Positions 36,282 to 46,924 are shown, numbered from the stretch's first letter. The stretch: DNA of 64,000 nucleotides from Flavobacteriaceae bacterium (GCA_002746415.1 NVXD01000002.1:214405-278404), one strand, 5' to 3'. The notes: a model not told the origin generated them from the sequence alone. Translations and numbers: made by a program.

Positions 36282-39200
36282 ATGGAAAAAAAATGCCAAA
36301 GATTGTTTATGCTTTTCCTATTTGGGATTACCATGGCATACGCACAAGAAAAAACTATTTCCGGAATAATAACGGATCAAGACGCAATACCCTTACCAGG
36401 AGTAAATATTATTATAAAGGGTACTACTACTGGAACACAATCCGATTTTAATGGAAATTATAACATTAGTGTCAGTTCTGGAGACGTTCTTATTTTCTCC
36501 TACATAGGGCAACTCACAATTGAGAGAAGAATTGGAGACGCAACTATCATTAACATTCAAATGAAAAATGACACTGCACAATTGGAAGAAGTAATTGTTG
36601 TGGGGTATGGAACGCAATCCAAACGATTATTGACAGATAACGTTGCTAAAATAGACGCTGAACAGATAGGTGGTATTGCAACACCAAGCTTACAAAGCGC
36701 ATTGGTGGCCAAGGCACCAGGTGTACAAATTACCCAAGTAAACGGTAAACTAGAAGGAGGTGTAAAGGTTATTATTAGAGGGCTTTCATCCGTATCTGCT
36801 TCTCAAGAACCGCTATATGTTATAGATGGCATAGAAATGAACAATAACAACATCTCCTCAATTACAGCTCAACTAAACCCATTATTGGCTATTAATCCCA
36901 ATGATATTGCATCCATTGACATTCTTAAAGATGCGTCTGCTGCTGCTATTTATGGCGCAAAAGGAACAAATGGTGTTATTCTCATTACAACCAAAAGAGG
37001 TAAAGCTGGGAAGTCTACCATTTCTTTAGATGTATCAACCAGTATAGGAGAGCCTGCCAACAAAAGAGATTGGCTAAATGCGTCACAGTATATAACCTTA
37101 TTAGAGGAATCAGCACTCAACAGTGGTTTTTTTGCCGACTTAGATGAATCTAATGCATGGGTAGATGATAGGCTGCAACGATATGAGGCCGACCAAAATT
37201 ATAGGTCATTGGATACAGATTGGCAGGAAGAAGCTTTCCAAACTAGTCATGTAAGAGATGTAAACCTTTCTATTTCAGGAGGAAATGAAAAAACAAGGAG
37301 CTTTATTTCTAGTTCCTATAATGACACGGAAGGAATTGTTAGAGGAAACAACTTAGAGCGATTTAGCGTAAGAGCTAACATAGACCATAAAGTGAATGAC
37401 TGGCTCAACTTTGGATTAAACGCGGCATACTCCAGTACAATTATAGATAGGTTATCTGGTGACAACTCATTTACCACGCCATTACAGGCAATAGCCCAAG
37501 CGCCAACCTCACCTACCCACTATCTAAATGGAGACCTCAACGATAACACTTTATATGCTAACTTTTTGCTACAAGATGCACACTCTTTTCGTAAAACAAA
37601 AAGACGTAGGCTGCTAGGGAAGGTTTTTGGAAAAATACAACTATCAGAATCGTTTTTATTTACCTCAGAATTGGGTTATGACTATTTAAATCAAACTGTA
37701 GATAGAAGCACGGGAAGATTGGCACCTTTTCAATCTACAAACGGTCAAACTTTTGCTGCAGACGACGGCACTGAAATTATTTCAACAAACAACTATATTA
37801 CTTTTGATAAAGCCATCGGTGAATCCTCAGACTTAAATGTTGTTCTTGGCGCTACCTATACCAGATTCAAAAACAGAGCAATTTCCGTTACAGGTGATGG
37901 TTTCCCGACCGATGATTTTAAATCTGTATCCAGTGCAGCCACCATATCTTCTGGGACTGGAGCTATTACAAATTGGGCACAGCTTTCATATTTTGCCAGA
38001 GCTACTTATGACTATAAAGATAAATACATTGTAAAAGCTAGTATAAGGCAAGATGGCTCTTCAAGGTTTGGTTCAGAAAATCGATTTGGGTATTTCCCGG
38101 CTGCATCTGCAGGCTGGATTGTTTCAGAGGAAAATTTTCTACAAGACTCTAATACCTTATCTACCTTAAAACTAAGGGCAAGTTGGGGAATAAATGGTAA
38201 TACGCCAGTTTCAAACTTCAGTAGCCTGGGTTTATATGGCGGCACAAATTATAATGGTGAGTCAGGACTCGAATTTACCCAAGGGGAGAACAAGGATTTA
38301 AAGTGGGAAGAAACTGAACAAATCAACTTTGGACTGGACTTAGGCTTTGCCAATAATAGAATTACTGCAGAAATTGATTACTACACCAAAAAGACCAAAG
38401 ATCTATTATTTAATACCAGGGTTCCTTTTGAAGCATTGATACCTGCACATAGAATTCTTCAAAACATTGGAAACTTGGAAAATAAGGGATTTGAATTCTC
38501 ACTGAATACCACCAATATCCAAACAGAGAATCTCACCTGGAAAACCAATTTTAATATTGCCACCAACAAAAATGAAATAACAAATTTACCCAATGGCGAA
38601 GATCAGATTACTGATAAAAACATCCTTAGAGAGGGAGAAGCTATTAATTCATTTTATTTGGTCGAATATGCCGGAGTGAATGTTGATACTGGTGATGCTG
38701 AATATATTTTGAATACTGAAAACGCAGATGGATCATTGAATAAAGGAATAACAAATGATTACTCCTTGGCACAGAGAATAGTACATGGTAATCCAAATCC
38801 AGATATTCTAGCTGGGTTATCCAGTACATTAAACTACAAAGAAATTGATTTTTCATTCACTTTTCAAGGGCAATGGGGAGCGCAACTTTATAATGAAGCA
38901 GGCCAGTATCAAGAAACAGGTTTTGGAAATGGTCTAGACAACCAAGATGTATATATCTACAATAATAGGTGGCAGAACCCTGGAGATGTCACACAGGTCC
39001 CCCAAGCAAGATTGTTTAATGATAATGGTCATTCTGCCAGTTCAAGATATCTTCAGGATGCAGATTTTATTCGTTTAAGAAATGTTACCATAGGATACTC
39101 GTTGCCCGAACAAGCATTGGAAAGAATTGGCATGAGCAGGGTAAGAATTTATTTATCTGGATTAAATCTGCTCACTATTACAGATTTCAGAGGGTATGAC

Positions 39201-39311
39201 CCTGAATCTTCCTTTGATGATTTTAACAATCCAAATATCAGTGCTGGTAGTACATTTTATTCGGCACCTCCGGCAAGGGTATATACACTTGGGGTAAATA
39301 TAACTTTCTAA
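36282..39311 (+). CDS. SusC/RagA-type TonB-dependent outer-membrane transporter
   Basis: A 1009-residue receptor. Signal peptide (ends AYAQ), CarboxypepD_reg-like domain (about 22-95, ISGIITDQDAIPLPGVNIIIKGTTTGTQSDFNGNY split by loops), the SusC signature EEVIVVGYGTQ, the plug (PLYVIDGIEMNNN, IESIDILKDASAAAIYGAKG-like) and a 22-strand barrel ending PARVYTLGVNITF. It imports oligosaccharides or peptides captured by its SusD partner. I start at the ATG; a TTG two codons earlier is also in frame. Confidence 0.95.
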   Translation: MEKKCQRLFMLFLFGITMAYAQEKTISGIITDQDAIPLPGVNIIIKGTTTGTQSDFNGNYNISVSSGDVLIFSYIGQLTIERRIGDATIINIQMKNDTAQLEEVIVVGYGTQSKRLLTDNVAKIDAEQIGGIATPSLQSALVAKAPGVQITQVNGKLEGGVKVIIRGLSSVSASQEPLYVIDGIEMNNNNISSITAQLNPLLAINPNDIASIDILKDASAAAIYGAKGTNGVILITTKRGKAGKSTISLDVSTSIGEPANKRDWLNASQYITLLEESALNSGFFADLDESNAWVDDRLQRYEADQNYRSLDTDWQEEAFQTSHVRDVNLSISGGNEKTRSFISSSYNDTEGIVRGNNLERFSVRANIDHKVNDWLNFGLNAAYSSTIIDRLSGDNSFTTPLQAIAQAPTSPTHYLNGDLNDNTLYANFLLQDAHSFRKTKRRRLLGKVFGKIQLSESFLFTSELGYDYLNQTVDRSTGRLAPFQSTNGQTFAADDGTEIISTNNYITFDKAIGESSDLNVVLGATYTRFKNRAISVTGDGFPTDDFKSVSSAATISSGTGAITNWAQLSYFARATYDYKDKYIVKASIRQDGSSRFGSENRFGYFPAASAGWIVSEENFLQDSNTLSTLKLRASWGINGNTPVSNFSSLGLYGGTNYNGESGLEFTQGENKDLKWEETEQINFGLDLGFANNRITAEIDYYTKKTKDLLFNTRVPFEALIPAHRILQNIGNLENKGFEFSLNTTNIQTENLTWKTNFNIATNKNEITNLPNGEDQITDKNILREGEAINSFYLVEYAGVNVDTGDAEYILNTENADGSLNKGITNDYSLAQRIVHGNPNPDILAGLSSTLNYKEIDFSFTFQGQWGAQLYNEAGQYQETGFGNGLDNQDVYIYNNRWQNPGDVTQVPQARLFNDNGHSASSRYLQDADFIRLRNVTIGYSLPEQALERIGMSRVRIYLSGLNLLTITDFRGYDPESSFDDFNNPNISAGSTFYSAPPARVYTLGVNITF

Positions 39312-39329
39312 TCACTAAAAATACAAACC

Positions 39330-40712
39330 ATGAAGTATATAAAAATTTTAATTGTTTTATGCTGTTTTGCAAGCATAGTGTCCTGTGAAAAAGAATTGGA
39401 TTTAGAACCACAACAAAGCATTGGTATAGGATTGGCAACTGCAACTCCCGAAAATATAAACGCAATATTACTAGCTGCCTACGACATAGGAAGAAACACC
39501 AGTCCTGACAATGCCGCCCCAGTATATAATGGAAACTACAGCGGTTATTTAAATATTTCCGCTGACCTCTTGGGAAATACCGATCAAGTAAGCTGGAACG
39601 GTACATTTGAGCAACTACGAAACATATTCAATAAGGCCATTGTTAATGATAATACGAATGTCCGTACCATATATTCTGATAGTTATGCCATCCTAAGCCA
39701 TGTAAATACAGTACTTGACAATTTAGATAAGTTTGATGATACCACAGAAAGAAACAGAGTTGAAGGAGAAGCTAAATTTTTAAGAGGATTGGTCTATTTT
39801 GACATGGTTCGTTTATTTGGTCAGCAATACAATAGTGGAGGAGGCAATTCACAACTAGGTGTTCCTCTTGTACTTTCACCACCAGATGTTACCCGTGCCG
39901 TTGGCAGAAACACCGTAGAAGAGGTGTACACCCAAGTGCTTTTAGACTTAAATGATGCTTACAATACATTACCAGATGACAATGGTGTCCGTGCTGATAA
40001 ATATGCTGCTCAATCTATTTTGGCAAGGGTATATTTACAACAAAGTAATTTTACTGGAGCAAGAGATGCCGCCAATGATGTGTTACTCAATAGTGGGCAT
40101 AGTATGACCACTTCTTATGACCAGGCCTTTAATTTAGATGACAACCCGACTGAAAGCATATTCTCATGGGTTATTACCAATCAAGAAGGCACCAATATCT
40201 CTAACATCCATTATGCTACCCAAGCTCTTGGAGGAAGAGGTGGCGATATTGCCGTAACACAGGAATATTTGGATAAGTTTGATTCTGCTCTAGATCAAAG
40301 AAGGAACTTTACGTATCCTGGTGAAGGAGTTAGCACAGGCTTAACACTTACCTCTAAACATGCAAGACAATATGCCAATGCAACCCCCATTAGAATTGCA
40401 GAAATGCATTTAATTAGATTGGAATGCAATTTTAGATTAAATTCTTCAGTAGGCATGAACCCTTTGGCTGAAATCAATGCCTTACGCGCAAGATCTTTAG
40501 CTCCAACAATAGGAGCGCTTACATTGGATGTGATTTGGAACGAAAGAGAGCTGGAATTAGCCTTTGAAGGTTTTACCCTCCATGATTATAAACGAACCCA
40601 AAGAAATATAGGAGGCTTGCCATACAATGACAACAATTTAGTCTTTCCAATTCCACAATCAGCAAGAGATAGAAACCCCTTACTTCAACAAAATCCTGGA
40701 TACAGCGAATAA
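39330..40712 (+). CDS. SusD/RagB-type surface lipoprotein
   Basis: A 460-residue lipoprotein (Cys C19 in IVSC) with the SusD TPR-like helices (RVEGEAKFLRGLVYFDMVRLFG, AAQSILARVYLQQSNFTGARDAA) and the family C-terminus (IWNERELELAFEGFTLHDYKR, FPIPQSARDRNPLLQQNPGY). It binds the substrate for the adjacent SusC. No glycosidase or peptidase follows in the operon, so the nutrient cannot be inferred. It ends with a strong terminator. Confidence 0.95.
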   Translation: MKYIKILIVLCCFASIVSCEKELDLEPQQSIGIGLATATPENINAILLAAYDIGRNTSPDNAAPVYNGNYSGYLNISADLLGNTDQVSWNGTFEQLRNIFNKAIVNDNTNVRTIYSDSYAILSHVNTVLDNLDKFDDTTERNRVEGEAKFLRGLVYFDMVRLFGQQYNSGGGNSQLGVPLVLSPPDVTRAVGRNTVEEVYTQVLLDLNDAYNTLPDDNGVRADKYAAQSILARVYLQQSNFTGARDAANDVLLNSGHSMTTSYDQAFNLDDNPTESIFSWVITNQEGTNISNIHYATQALGGRGGDIAVTQEYLDKFDSALDQRRNFTYPGEGVSTGLTLTSKHARQYANATPIRIAEMHLIRLECNFRLNSSVGMNPLAEINALRARSLAPTIGALTLDVIWNERELELAFEGFTLHDYKRTQRNIGGLPYNDNNLVFPIPQSARDRNPLLQQNPGYSE

Positions 40713-40721
40713 AAGTTAATT

Positions 40722-40763
40722 AAATAATAGCAGGCGGATTTTAAAATCCGCCTGCTATTATTT
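40722..40763 (+). terminator. Terminator after susD: 42-base perfect palindrome
   Basis: Two perfect 21-base arms with no spacer; the central part reads GGATTTT/AAAATCC and the outer part AAATAATAGCAGGC. It begins 10 bases after the stop codon and ends in TTATTT. Confidence 0.85.
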
Positions 40764-40963
40764 AACTTGTTATACAAACCATTAAAAAGTAGTGCAGACA
40801 ATTTTAGTTCCTTCTCAAACTTCTCATAAGGAGTTTAATCAAAAAAATAAAAATTGATGCCTTCATTGACATATTAGCAACTCATCTGTTAAAAAAAAGA
40901 CATATTACCTGATTATTAGGTCAACACACCGCTCTATCAACATCCAAACCCCTCTTTTGCTCG

Positions 40964-40971
40964 TATATTTG
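40964..40971 (+). promoter_or_regulatory. -7 promoter element (TATATTTG)
   Basis: Exact TAnnTTTG match, 20 bases before the small hypothetical gene. Confidence 0.5.
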
Positions 40972-40991
40972 TTAGAACTAATATTTTGACT

Positions 40992-41189
40992 ATGGAAAAG
41001 CAATATTGCAAAGTTGGTGCAGTGACACCGATAACCAGCGGCACCCAATCAATTACCTTATTGGAGTACCAGTATCAAGTTTTTTTGGAAAAATCTTCAC
41101 AATTTAAATATGTAGATACCAAACTTGGAGATTTTTTTGAACAAAAAGCTGCAAAAATCAAAAAAACACTTGAAAAATTAATGTGCTAA
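40992..41189 (+). CDS. Small hypothetical cytoplasmic protein
   Basis: A 65-residue protein from the ATG (an in-frame TTG two codons earlier is less likely). It contains a Tyr-rich middle (TLLEYQYQVFLEKSSQFKY) and a basic C-terminal helix (EQKAAKIKKTLEKLMC). No family recognised. A good -7 box precedes it; its stop abuts the convergent pyrF gene. Confidence 0.5.
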   Translation: MEKQYCKVGAVTPITSGTQSITLLEYQYQVFLEKSSQFKYVDTKLGDFFEQKAAKIKKTLEKLMC

Positions 41190-42011
41190 TTAGGCTAAAG
41201 ACCTTAACTCTTTTGCCATAGCAACTTGAAGTTCTTTTGCCTTTTCGGCAGCTACTTCAGCAAAATTCTCTGTGTTAGAAGCGTAAATGATTCCTCTGGA
41301 AGAATTGATTAACAAGCCAACATTTTCATTCATCCCATAGCGGCACACCTCTTCCAAACTTCCTCCTTGGGCTCCAACTCCCGGAACAAGTAAAAAACTG
41401 TTTGGGACTATTTTACGAATCTCTTCTAAGTAAGATGCTTTTGTTGCTCCAACTACATACATTAAGTTTTCCGAATTCGCATAATTAATAGAAGTCTCCA
41501 ATACCACCTTATACAATTCGGTGCCATTTATCTTTTGTGTTTGATAATCGTATGCTCCTTCGTTTGATGTTAAAGCCAATAGTATAGTATGTTTATCCTT
41601 GAAAGATAAAAATGGTTCTACAGAATCCTTACCCATGTATGGAGCTATTGTAACAGAATCAAAACCTAGGTCTTCAAAAAAGGCTTTAGCATAACGTGTG
41701 GAAGTATTTCCTATATCCCCTCTTTTGGCATCTGCAATAGTAAAAATTTCTGGATGATTGGCATTCAAATATTGAATGGTTTTCTCCAATGCTTGCCACC
41801 CCTTAATTCCGTACGCCTCATAAAAAGCAATATTTGGTTTATAAGCCACACAGAGATGATGGGTAGCATCAATTATGGCCTTGTTAAAAGCAAAAATGGG
41901 GTCTTCTTCTTTTAATAAATACTTTGGTACTTTATCTAGGTCCGTATCTAAACCAATGCAGAGAAAAGATTTTTTTAGGTGAATTTGCTCAATTAAAGAT
42001 GCAGTGGTCAT
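41190..42011 (-). CDS. pyrF: Orotidine-5'-phosphate decarboxylase
   Basis: A 273-residue PyrF of the longer (type 2) form. The catalytic motif is [13 protein letters not shown] with the Asp-Lys-Asp set, and [10 protein letters not shown] and PGVGAQGG bind the phosphate end. It makes UMP from OMP. It lies 13 bases after prfA in the same unit. Confidence 0.94.
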   Translation of the reverse strand: MTTASLIEQIHLKKSFLCIGLDTDLDKVPKYLLKEEDPIFAFNKAIIDATHHLCVAYKPNIAFYEAYGIKGWQALEKTIQYLNANHPEIFTIADAKRGDIGNTSTRYAKAFFEDLGFDSVTIAPYMGKDSVEPFLSFKDKHTILLALTSNEGAYDYQTQKINGTELYKVVLETSINYANSENLMYVVGATKASYLEEIRKIVPNSFLLVPGVGAQGGSLEEVCRYGMNENVGLLINSSRGIIYASNTENFAEVAAEKAKELQVAMAKELRSLA

Positions 42012-42024
42012 TTATCTTATTAAA

Positions 42025-43101
42025 TTAATATATTTCAGATGCCTCTTTTAACTTCTCGGTGTTCTCCACCAACCTCAATTCTTCAATGATTTTTTGAATA
42101 TCTCCATTGATAATATTTTGTAAATCATAAAGTGTAAGGCCTATTCTATGATCAGTCACTCTTCCTTGCGAATAATTGTAAGTTCTAATTTTAGCAGAAC
42201 GGTCCCCACTGCTCACTTGGGAGTTTCTTTTTGCAGCATCTTCTGCCTGTTTTTTTGCCAATTCTAAATCATACAATCTGGAACGAAGCACTTTAAAGGC
42301 CTTGTCTTTATTTTTATGCTGTGATTTTTGATCTTGACATTGCGCTACCAATCCGGTAGGAAGGTGTGTTAAACGCACAGCTGAATAGGTTGTGTTTACT
42401 GATTGCCCACCAGGTCCTGAGGAACAGAAATAATCTATCCGAACATCTTTTGGGTTTATCTGCACATCAAAATCCTCCGCTTCAGGCAGTACCATTACCG
42501 TAGCGGCACTGGTATGCACTCTTCCTTGGGTTTCTGTCTGAGGCACTCGTTGCACCCTATGTACACCAGCTTCAAACTTTAAAGTACCATATACATTCTC
42601 TCCTGAAACTTCAAATTGAATTTCTTTAAAACCACCACTGGTTCCATCACTCAAATCTATCACATTCGTTTTCCAACCTTTTCCTTCACAATATTTGGTA
42701 TACATCCTAAAAAGGTCTCCTGCAAAAATACTGGCCTCATCTCCACCAGTTCCGGCTCGTATTTCCACTACTACATCTTTGGCGTCTTCTGGGTCCTTTG
42801 GTATCAATAAGAACTTGATTTCATCTTCCAATTTGGGTATGGCCTCCTTGGCCTCTTCCAACTGCATTTTTGCCATTTCCACCATTTCAGCATCACTACC
42901 ATCAGAAATAATTTCTTCAGCTTCCTCAATATTATTAGTAAATTCAAGATAAAGATCCCTTTTGTCACACAAAATCCTTAAATCCTTGTACTCTTTATTT
43001 AGCTTTACATAACGTTTTTGGTCTGATATCACATCAGGTTGAATAATAAGGTCCGAAACCTCATCAAAACGTTGTTTTACGATATTTAATTTATCAATCA
43101 T
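42025..43101 (-). CDS. prfA: Peptide chain release factor 1
   Basis: A 358-residue class I release factor. The peptidyl-hydrolysis loop is SGPGGQSVN with GGQ. The codon-recognition region is less obvious by eye, but the domain 2 sequence [23 protein letters not shown] and the C-terminal [12 protein letters not shown] are RF1-like. It ends translation at UAA and UAG. Confidence 0.94.
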   Translation of the reverse strand: MIDKLNIVKQRFDEVSDLIIQPDVISDQKRYVKLNKEYKDLRILCDKRDLYLEFTNNIEEAEEIISDGSDAEMVEMAKMQLEEAKEAIPKLEDEIKFLLIPKDPEDAKDVVVEIRAGTGGDEASIFAGDLFRMYTKYCEGKGWKTNVIDLSDGTSGGFKEIQFEVSGENVYGTLKFEAGVHRVQRVPQTETQGRVHTSAATVMVLPEAEDFDVQINPKDVRIDYFCSSGPGGQSVNTTYSAVRLTHLPTGLVAQCQDQKSQHKNKDKAFKVLRSRLYDLELAKKQAEDAAKRNSQVSSGDRSAKIRTYNYSQGRVTDHRIGLTLYDLQNIINGDIQKIIEELRLVENTEKLKEASEIY

Positions 43102-43212
43102 TTTCTTTCGACACTTGGAATGCGAATTTACAATTTTTTTGAAGCAAGTGGTATGAACGCATATAAAGAAAGTCTTATATTGTCATTTAAAACCTTTAAA
43201 ATTACCCCCAAC

Positions 43213-44232
43213 ATGATTGGTAAAAAAAGATTCCATATTCCTTTTCATTATTTTAATCTCAATTCCTTTTTTTTAATCTGTCTCTTATGTTCTTGTTCAA
43301 AAAGTAGTAGTTGCGAAAAAAAGAATTGGTTTCAAGACAGTGATACTGATGGGTTAGGCAACGCCTTAGTTGTCCTTTCGCAATGTGAAAAACCACTAGG
43401 ATATGTTTCTAATGATACTGATACTGATGATACTGTTAATGCCAATGACCCTATTCAAAACACCTTGAATATTCCTGCAACCGGATACGAAACTCCTGAT
43501 AATTACGCTGACATGGTTTCCGTTTGGTCAGATGAATTTAATGGAAATAGTTTAGATGAGGAATATTGGAATTTTCAAATAGGAAATGGTTGTCCAGATG
43601 TGTGTGGTTGGGGAAATAATGAGCTGGAATACTATACTGAGGAGAATACTACCGTAAAAGATGGATATTTGGTTATTGAGGCAAAAAAAGAAATCTTAAA
43701 TTCTGCAAGCTACACCTCTTCCAGAATAAACACCCAAGGGAAATTCACCCTACAATATGGTCGCGTTGATGTGCGCGCAGCCCTTCCTGAAGGTCAGGGA
43801 ATATGGCCTGCCATATGGATGTTGGGAGAAAACATTTCTTCTGTAGGGTGGCCAGCTTGTGGTGAAATTGACATCATGGAGATGATTGGTGGTCAAGGTA
43901 GAGAGAAAACTGTTCATGGCACTGCACATTGGGACCACGTTGGCAATTATGCTAGTTATGGACAAGATTATTCACTTAGCAGCAAAACCTTTAAAGATGA
44001 ATTTCATGTATTTTCTATCGTTTGGACCTCTGAAACAATAACTTGGTATGTAGATGACATAGAATACAATGTTATTGATATTACGCCGGTAGAATTGAAT
44101 GAGTTTCAGAATGAATTTCACTTCTTAATTAATTTGGCAGTTGGTGGAAATTGGCCTGGAGATCCAAATAATGCCACTACATTTTCTCAATTTCTAATTG
44201 TTGATTATATAAGGGTATTTCAAGAAAATTAA
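43213..44232 (+). CDS. GH16 beta-glucanase lipoprotein
   Basis: A 339-residue protein from the ATG that gives a lipoprotein signal (Cys in LLCSC). The frame opens 93 bases earlier but without signal-like sequence. Residues about 45-90 carry a thrombospondin-3-like Asp-rich segment (DSDTDGLGN...GYVSNDTDTDD). The rest is a GH16 catalytic domain with the active site GEIDIMEM and QGIWPAIWML. It probably cleaves laminarin-type beta-1,3-glucans at the cell surface. The SusC/SusD pair is 2.5 kb away on the same strand, separated by pyrF-prfA. Confidence 0.9.
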   Translation: MIGKKRFHIPFHYFNLNSFFLICLLCSCSKSSSCEKKNWFQDSDTDGLGNALVVLSQCEKPLGYVSNDTDTDDTVNANDPIQNTLNIPATGYETPDNYADMVSVWSDEFNGNSLDEEYWNFQIGNGCPDVCGWGNNELEYYTEENTTVKDGYLVIEAKKEILNSASYTSSRINTQGKFTLQYGRVDVRAALPEGQGIWPAIWMLGENISSVGWPACGEIDIMEMIGGQGREKTVHGTAHWDHVGNYASYGQDYSLSSKTFKDEFHVFSIVWTSETITWYVDDIEYNVIDITPVELNEFQNEFHFLINLAVGGNWPGDPNNATTFSQFLIVDYIRVFQEN

Positions 44233-44233
44233 A

Positions 44234-45511
44234 TCAATTCCCTACAAAAGTAGTTCCTAAGGTAATTATACCTGCACTGAGTCCATCACTCCTATCATAT
44301 ATGCTAAAACGCAAATCCAGTGTTTTAAGTCCAAAAGTGAGCACTTTGGCTTTTGTAAAAATATCCTTATACCGTACCCCTATTCCATATTGATGGGCAT
44401 TATAATTTGAAAGGTCATAATCTGAGGTATAAAACGGAAGGGTTGACAATGCAGTTTCTTTCGAGTAAAAATAATCAGCAGCGGTTTGCTTGTAATATCT
44501 ATAGGAAGGATACACCGTAAAAGAATCATTCAATTTTACAGGCACTTCTATATTTGCAGTGTGGGAGGTAATACCCCAATCATCATAATAGTATCTATAG
44601 TAAGTCCGTAGAATAAAGGTATCATTCAAATAATAGTTTAACCTCCCTCCAATAGGAATTTTAAATCTATTTTCTGGTAGTCTCTCCACATCATCTGCCA
44701 ACTGAAATTCATCAATAAAAAAATCATTTACATCACCAAAATAAATTCGTTGATGGGGTGTACTCAACAAGCCTTTTTGGGATACAAAATCCATAAACAA
44801 AGCCCCTTGAAGTCTTTTGCTTAAAATTTGGGAAAAACCAATGGAAACGGCATAAGAGTTTCTATTTTCATTTTGAAAAGAAGTAAACATTGGACTATAT
44901 GTTCCAGTTCCAGTTACTCTATCATCAAAGAACCCATTACGAAGCTCAATAGGGTATTGTGAATTCCATTTATCCAAATATACTTGACCGCTAATTGAAA
45001 TCTCAGTGTTCCTTTCATTAAATAATCGTGTAAATCCTCCGCCAAAACCAAGAGAAAAATAATCATATTCTGAAGACACATAGATATTAGCACTTACAAT
45101 TGAATTTCTATCAGCTGAAGTATGTTGATAGGAAGGTTGTACATACGCTAAAACATCGCTTTGCGACGCACCAGACGAGGCGCTGAATGGGCTTATAGTG
45201 TTATTATTGCCATCTAATGGGTTTATATTACTTGTTGAGGCTGAAGAATAGGCAGAAATACCTATATCAACAGTTAAAACATCATCTGCATTCATAGGTA
45301 GATTCACTACAATACTAGAAGTTGCATCTGTAAGTTTCTCTGTCCCCTCACCCCCAGTCACGGCGGAATTCTCTCCATTTTGATTGTAATAGCTGAACAG
45401 CAAATCAATTTCAGCAGTTTCCAAAACCCTCTTTTGGTACGAATTATTATCCACTTGGGAAAACCCAAAAAATGAAATCAAGATAAAAAGAAAGATGAGA
45501 TTTTTTTTCAA
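44234..45511 (-). CDS. DUF3570 outer-membrane protein of the ApbE cluster
   Basis: A 425-residue exported barrel (signal peptide ending GFSQ). The strands are Tyr/Phe-rich, with family segments FSLGFGGGFTRLFNERNTE, RNSYAVSIGFSQILSKRLQ and TADYFYSKETALS matching DUF3570. Residues 113-116 read SGAS (within SASSGASQSD), resembling the core of the FMN-attachment motif that ApbE modifies, although the usual Asp three residues earlier is Ser. It is the last gene of a unit with Rieske, thioredoxin, apbE and DUF4266 genes, which hints at an envelope redox role. The 201-base gap before it holds no gene. Confidence 0.82.
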   Translation of the reverse strand: MKKNLIFLFILISFFGFSQVDNNSYQKRVLETAEIDLLFSYYNQNGENSAVTGGEGTEKLTDATSSIVVNLPMNADDVLTVDIGISAYSSASTSNINPLDGNNNTISPFSASSGASQSDVLAYVQPSYQHTSADRNSIVSANIYVSSEYDYFSLGFGGGFTRLFNERNTEISISGQVYLDKWNSQYPIELRNGFFDDRVTGTGTYSPMFTSFQNENRNSYAVSIGFSQILSKRLQGALFMDFVSQKGLLSTPHQRIYFGDVNDFFIDEFQLADDVERLPENRFKIPIGGRLNYYLNDTFILRTYYRYYYDDWGITSHTANIEVPVKLNDSFTVYPSYRYYKQTAADYFYSKETALSTLPFYTSDYDLSNYNAHQYGIGVRYKDIFTKAKVLTFGLKTLDLRFSIYDRSDGLSAGIITLGTTFVGN

Positions 45512-45712
45512 AAGTTATTGCGTTTTAGCTACTGGCTTTTTTTATTCTTTATTTAAATACCTACATTAAACTTCAATCACACTCGGTCAAACAACTAATA
45601 AAATCAAAACGTTACACATTTAAACAATAAAAGACCTCTCCTTTCGTCGGGGTAAGTTCAACTATTCTTTTTGAAATTCAACCCATTGGTGAGCCTTCAA
45701 AAAGAGTCATAC

Positions 45713-45922
45713 TTAGTTACATCCACAACCACCACCGGTTTTGCCTCCATTGGCACCAGCTGAAGCTTCACGGTAGATTTGAAAGTTAGTTTCAAAACGT
45801 TCAACTCCTTTACCCGCCAATTGCATGTCCTCATCATTAAGATAAACTTTTTCATATTCTCTTACTGCCACACATGAAGTACAGAAAAGAACTAAAAAAA
45901 TGATAGCAAAAAAACGTTTCAT
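45713..45922 (-). CDS. DUF4266-family small lipoprotein
   Basis: A 69-residue lipoprotein (Cys C17 in FCTSC). The core AVREYEKVYLNDEDMQLAGKGV is typical of DUF4266. It ends in a glycine-rich tail GGKTGGGCGCN whose CxC could bind metal or exchange disulfides. It lies 9 bases after apbE and its partner DUF3570 gene follows. Function unknown; the context is redox. Confidence 0.85.
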   Translation of the reverse strand: MKRFFAIIFLVLFCTSCVAVREYEKVYLNDEDMQLAGKGVERFETNFQIYREASAGANGGKTGGGCGCN

Positions 45923-45931
45923 TAGTTAAAA

Positions 45932-46924
45932 TTAGTAATTATTGAACATAACACCACTGCTCTTATGCAATTTATTATCACTGTCCACAACAATGACGTC
46001 TGTACCATTAAGCTGATTGATCATAGAAATTCCGGCATCCCTGCCCATAATAAATACTGCAGTTGCAAGCGCATCACACAACTCTGCCCTTTTAGAGAAA
46101 ATAGAAACACTAATTATCCCTTTTGATGGATACCCTGTTCTTGGGTCCAAAATATGTGAATACTTTTCATTTTTAAAGGTGACAAACTTTTCATAATTTC
46201 CTGAGGTTGCCACCGAAGACTCCACAATGGGAAGCCATGAAAAAATCTTTTCTGTGCTCAAGGGGTTGGCAATACCGATCAACCACTTTTCACCAGTGGC
46301 TTTTGTACCCCATGTTGTAAGGTCTCCAGATGCATTAATGATTCCTGCCTTAACTTGTTTAGATATTAAGAGCTCTTTTGCCTTATCAGCGGCATATCCT
46401 TTCCCAATTGCCCCAAAAGCAATTTTCATTCCTTTGTGTTTTAAAAACACTGTGGTTTCCTTTTCGTTTAATATGATATTCTGATGCCCAACTTTGGCAA
46501 TGGATTTGGCTACTTCTTTATGGGTTGGGAAATATTTCATAGTTCCATCAAACCTCCATATTTCATCCATAGAAGCATAGGAAATGTCAAAAGCACCATC
46601 CGTAATTTCGGATATTTTTTTTGCTCTTTCTATAAGTTTAAACAATTCTAAACTTACTTTAACTGGGCTTATTCCTGCATTCTTATTAATCAAGAATGTT
46701 TCAGATTCTTCATCCCATGAAGAAATCATCTTTTCTATCCTTGTAATTTCTGATACTGCTTCATTTATATTAATGTAACCAATTTCTTCGTCTAATACGA
46801 CCACAGTAATATCAAACCTACTCCCCATTAATTTAGTGGTTTTATGTACGGTTACATATCTCCTCTCTTGAGCGGTTAGGTTAATAAGAAAAAAAAATAA
46901 GATTAGGGGAAGTGTTTTTTTCAC
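45932..46924 (-). CDS. apbE: FAD:protein FMN transferase
   Basis: A 330-residue ApbE (signal peptide ending LTAQ). LMGSRFDITVV, GAIGKGYAADKA, INASGDLTTWG, HILDPRTGYPSKG and ALATAVFIMG mark the FAD- and Mg-binding sites. ApbE attaches FMN covalently to Ser/Thr of [ST]GA[ST]-type motifs outside the cytoplasm. Its Nqr or Rnf targets are not in the window, but the DUF3570 protein in the same unit carries an SGAS core. It overlaps the thioredoxin gene by 4 bases. Confidence 0.93.
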   Translation of the reverse strand: MKKTLPLILFFFLINLTAQERRYVTVHKTTKLMGSRFDITVVVLDEEIGYININEAVSEITRIEKMISSWDEESETFLINKNAGISPVKVSLELFKLIERAKKISEITDGAFDISYASMDEIWRFDGTMKYFPTHKEVAKSIAKVGHQNIILNEKETTVFLKHKGMKIAFGAIGKGYAADKAKELLISKQVKAGIINASGDLTTWGTKATGEKWLIGIANPLSTEKIFSWLPIVESSVATSGNYEKFVTFKNEKYSHILDPRTGYPSKGIISVSIFSKRAELCDALATAVFIMGRDAGISMINQLNGTDVIVVDSDNKLHKSSGVMFNNY

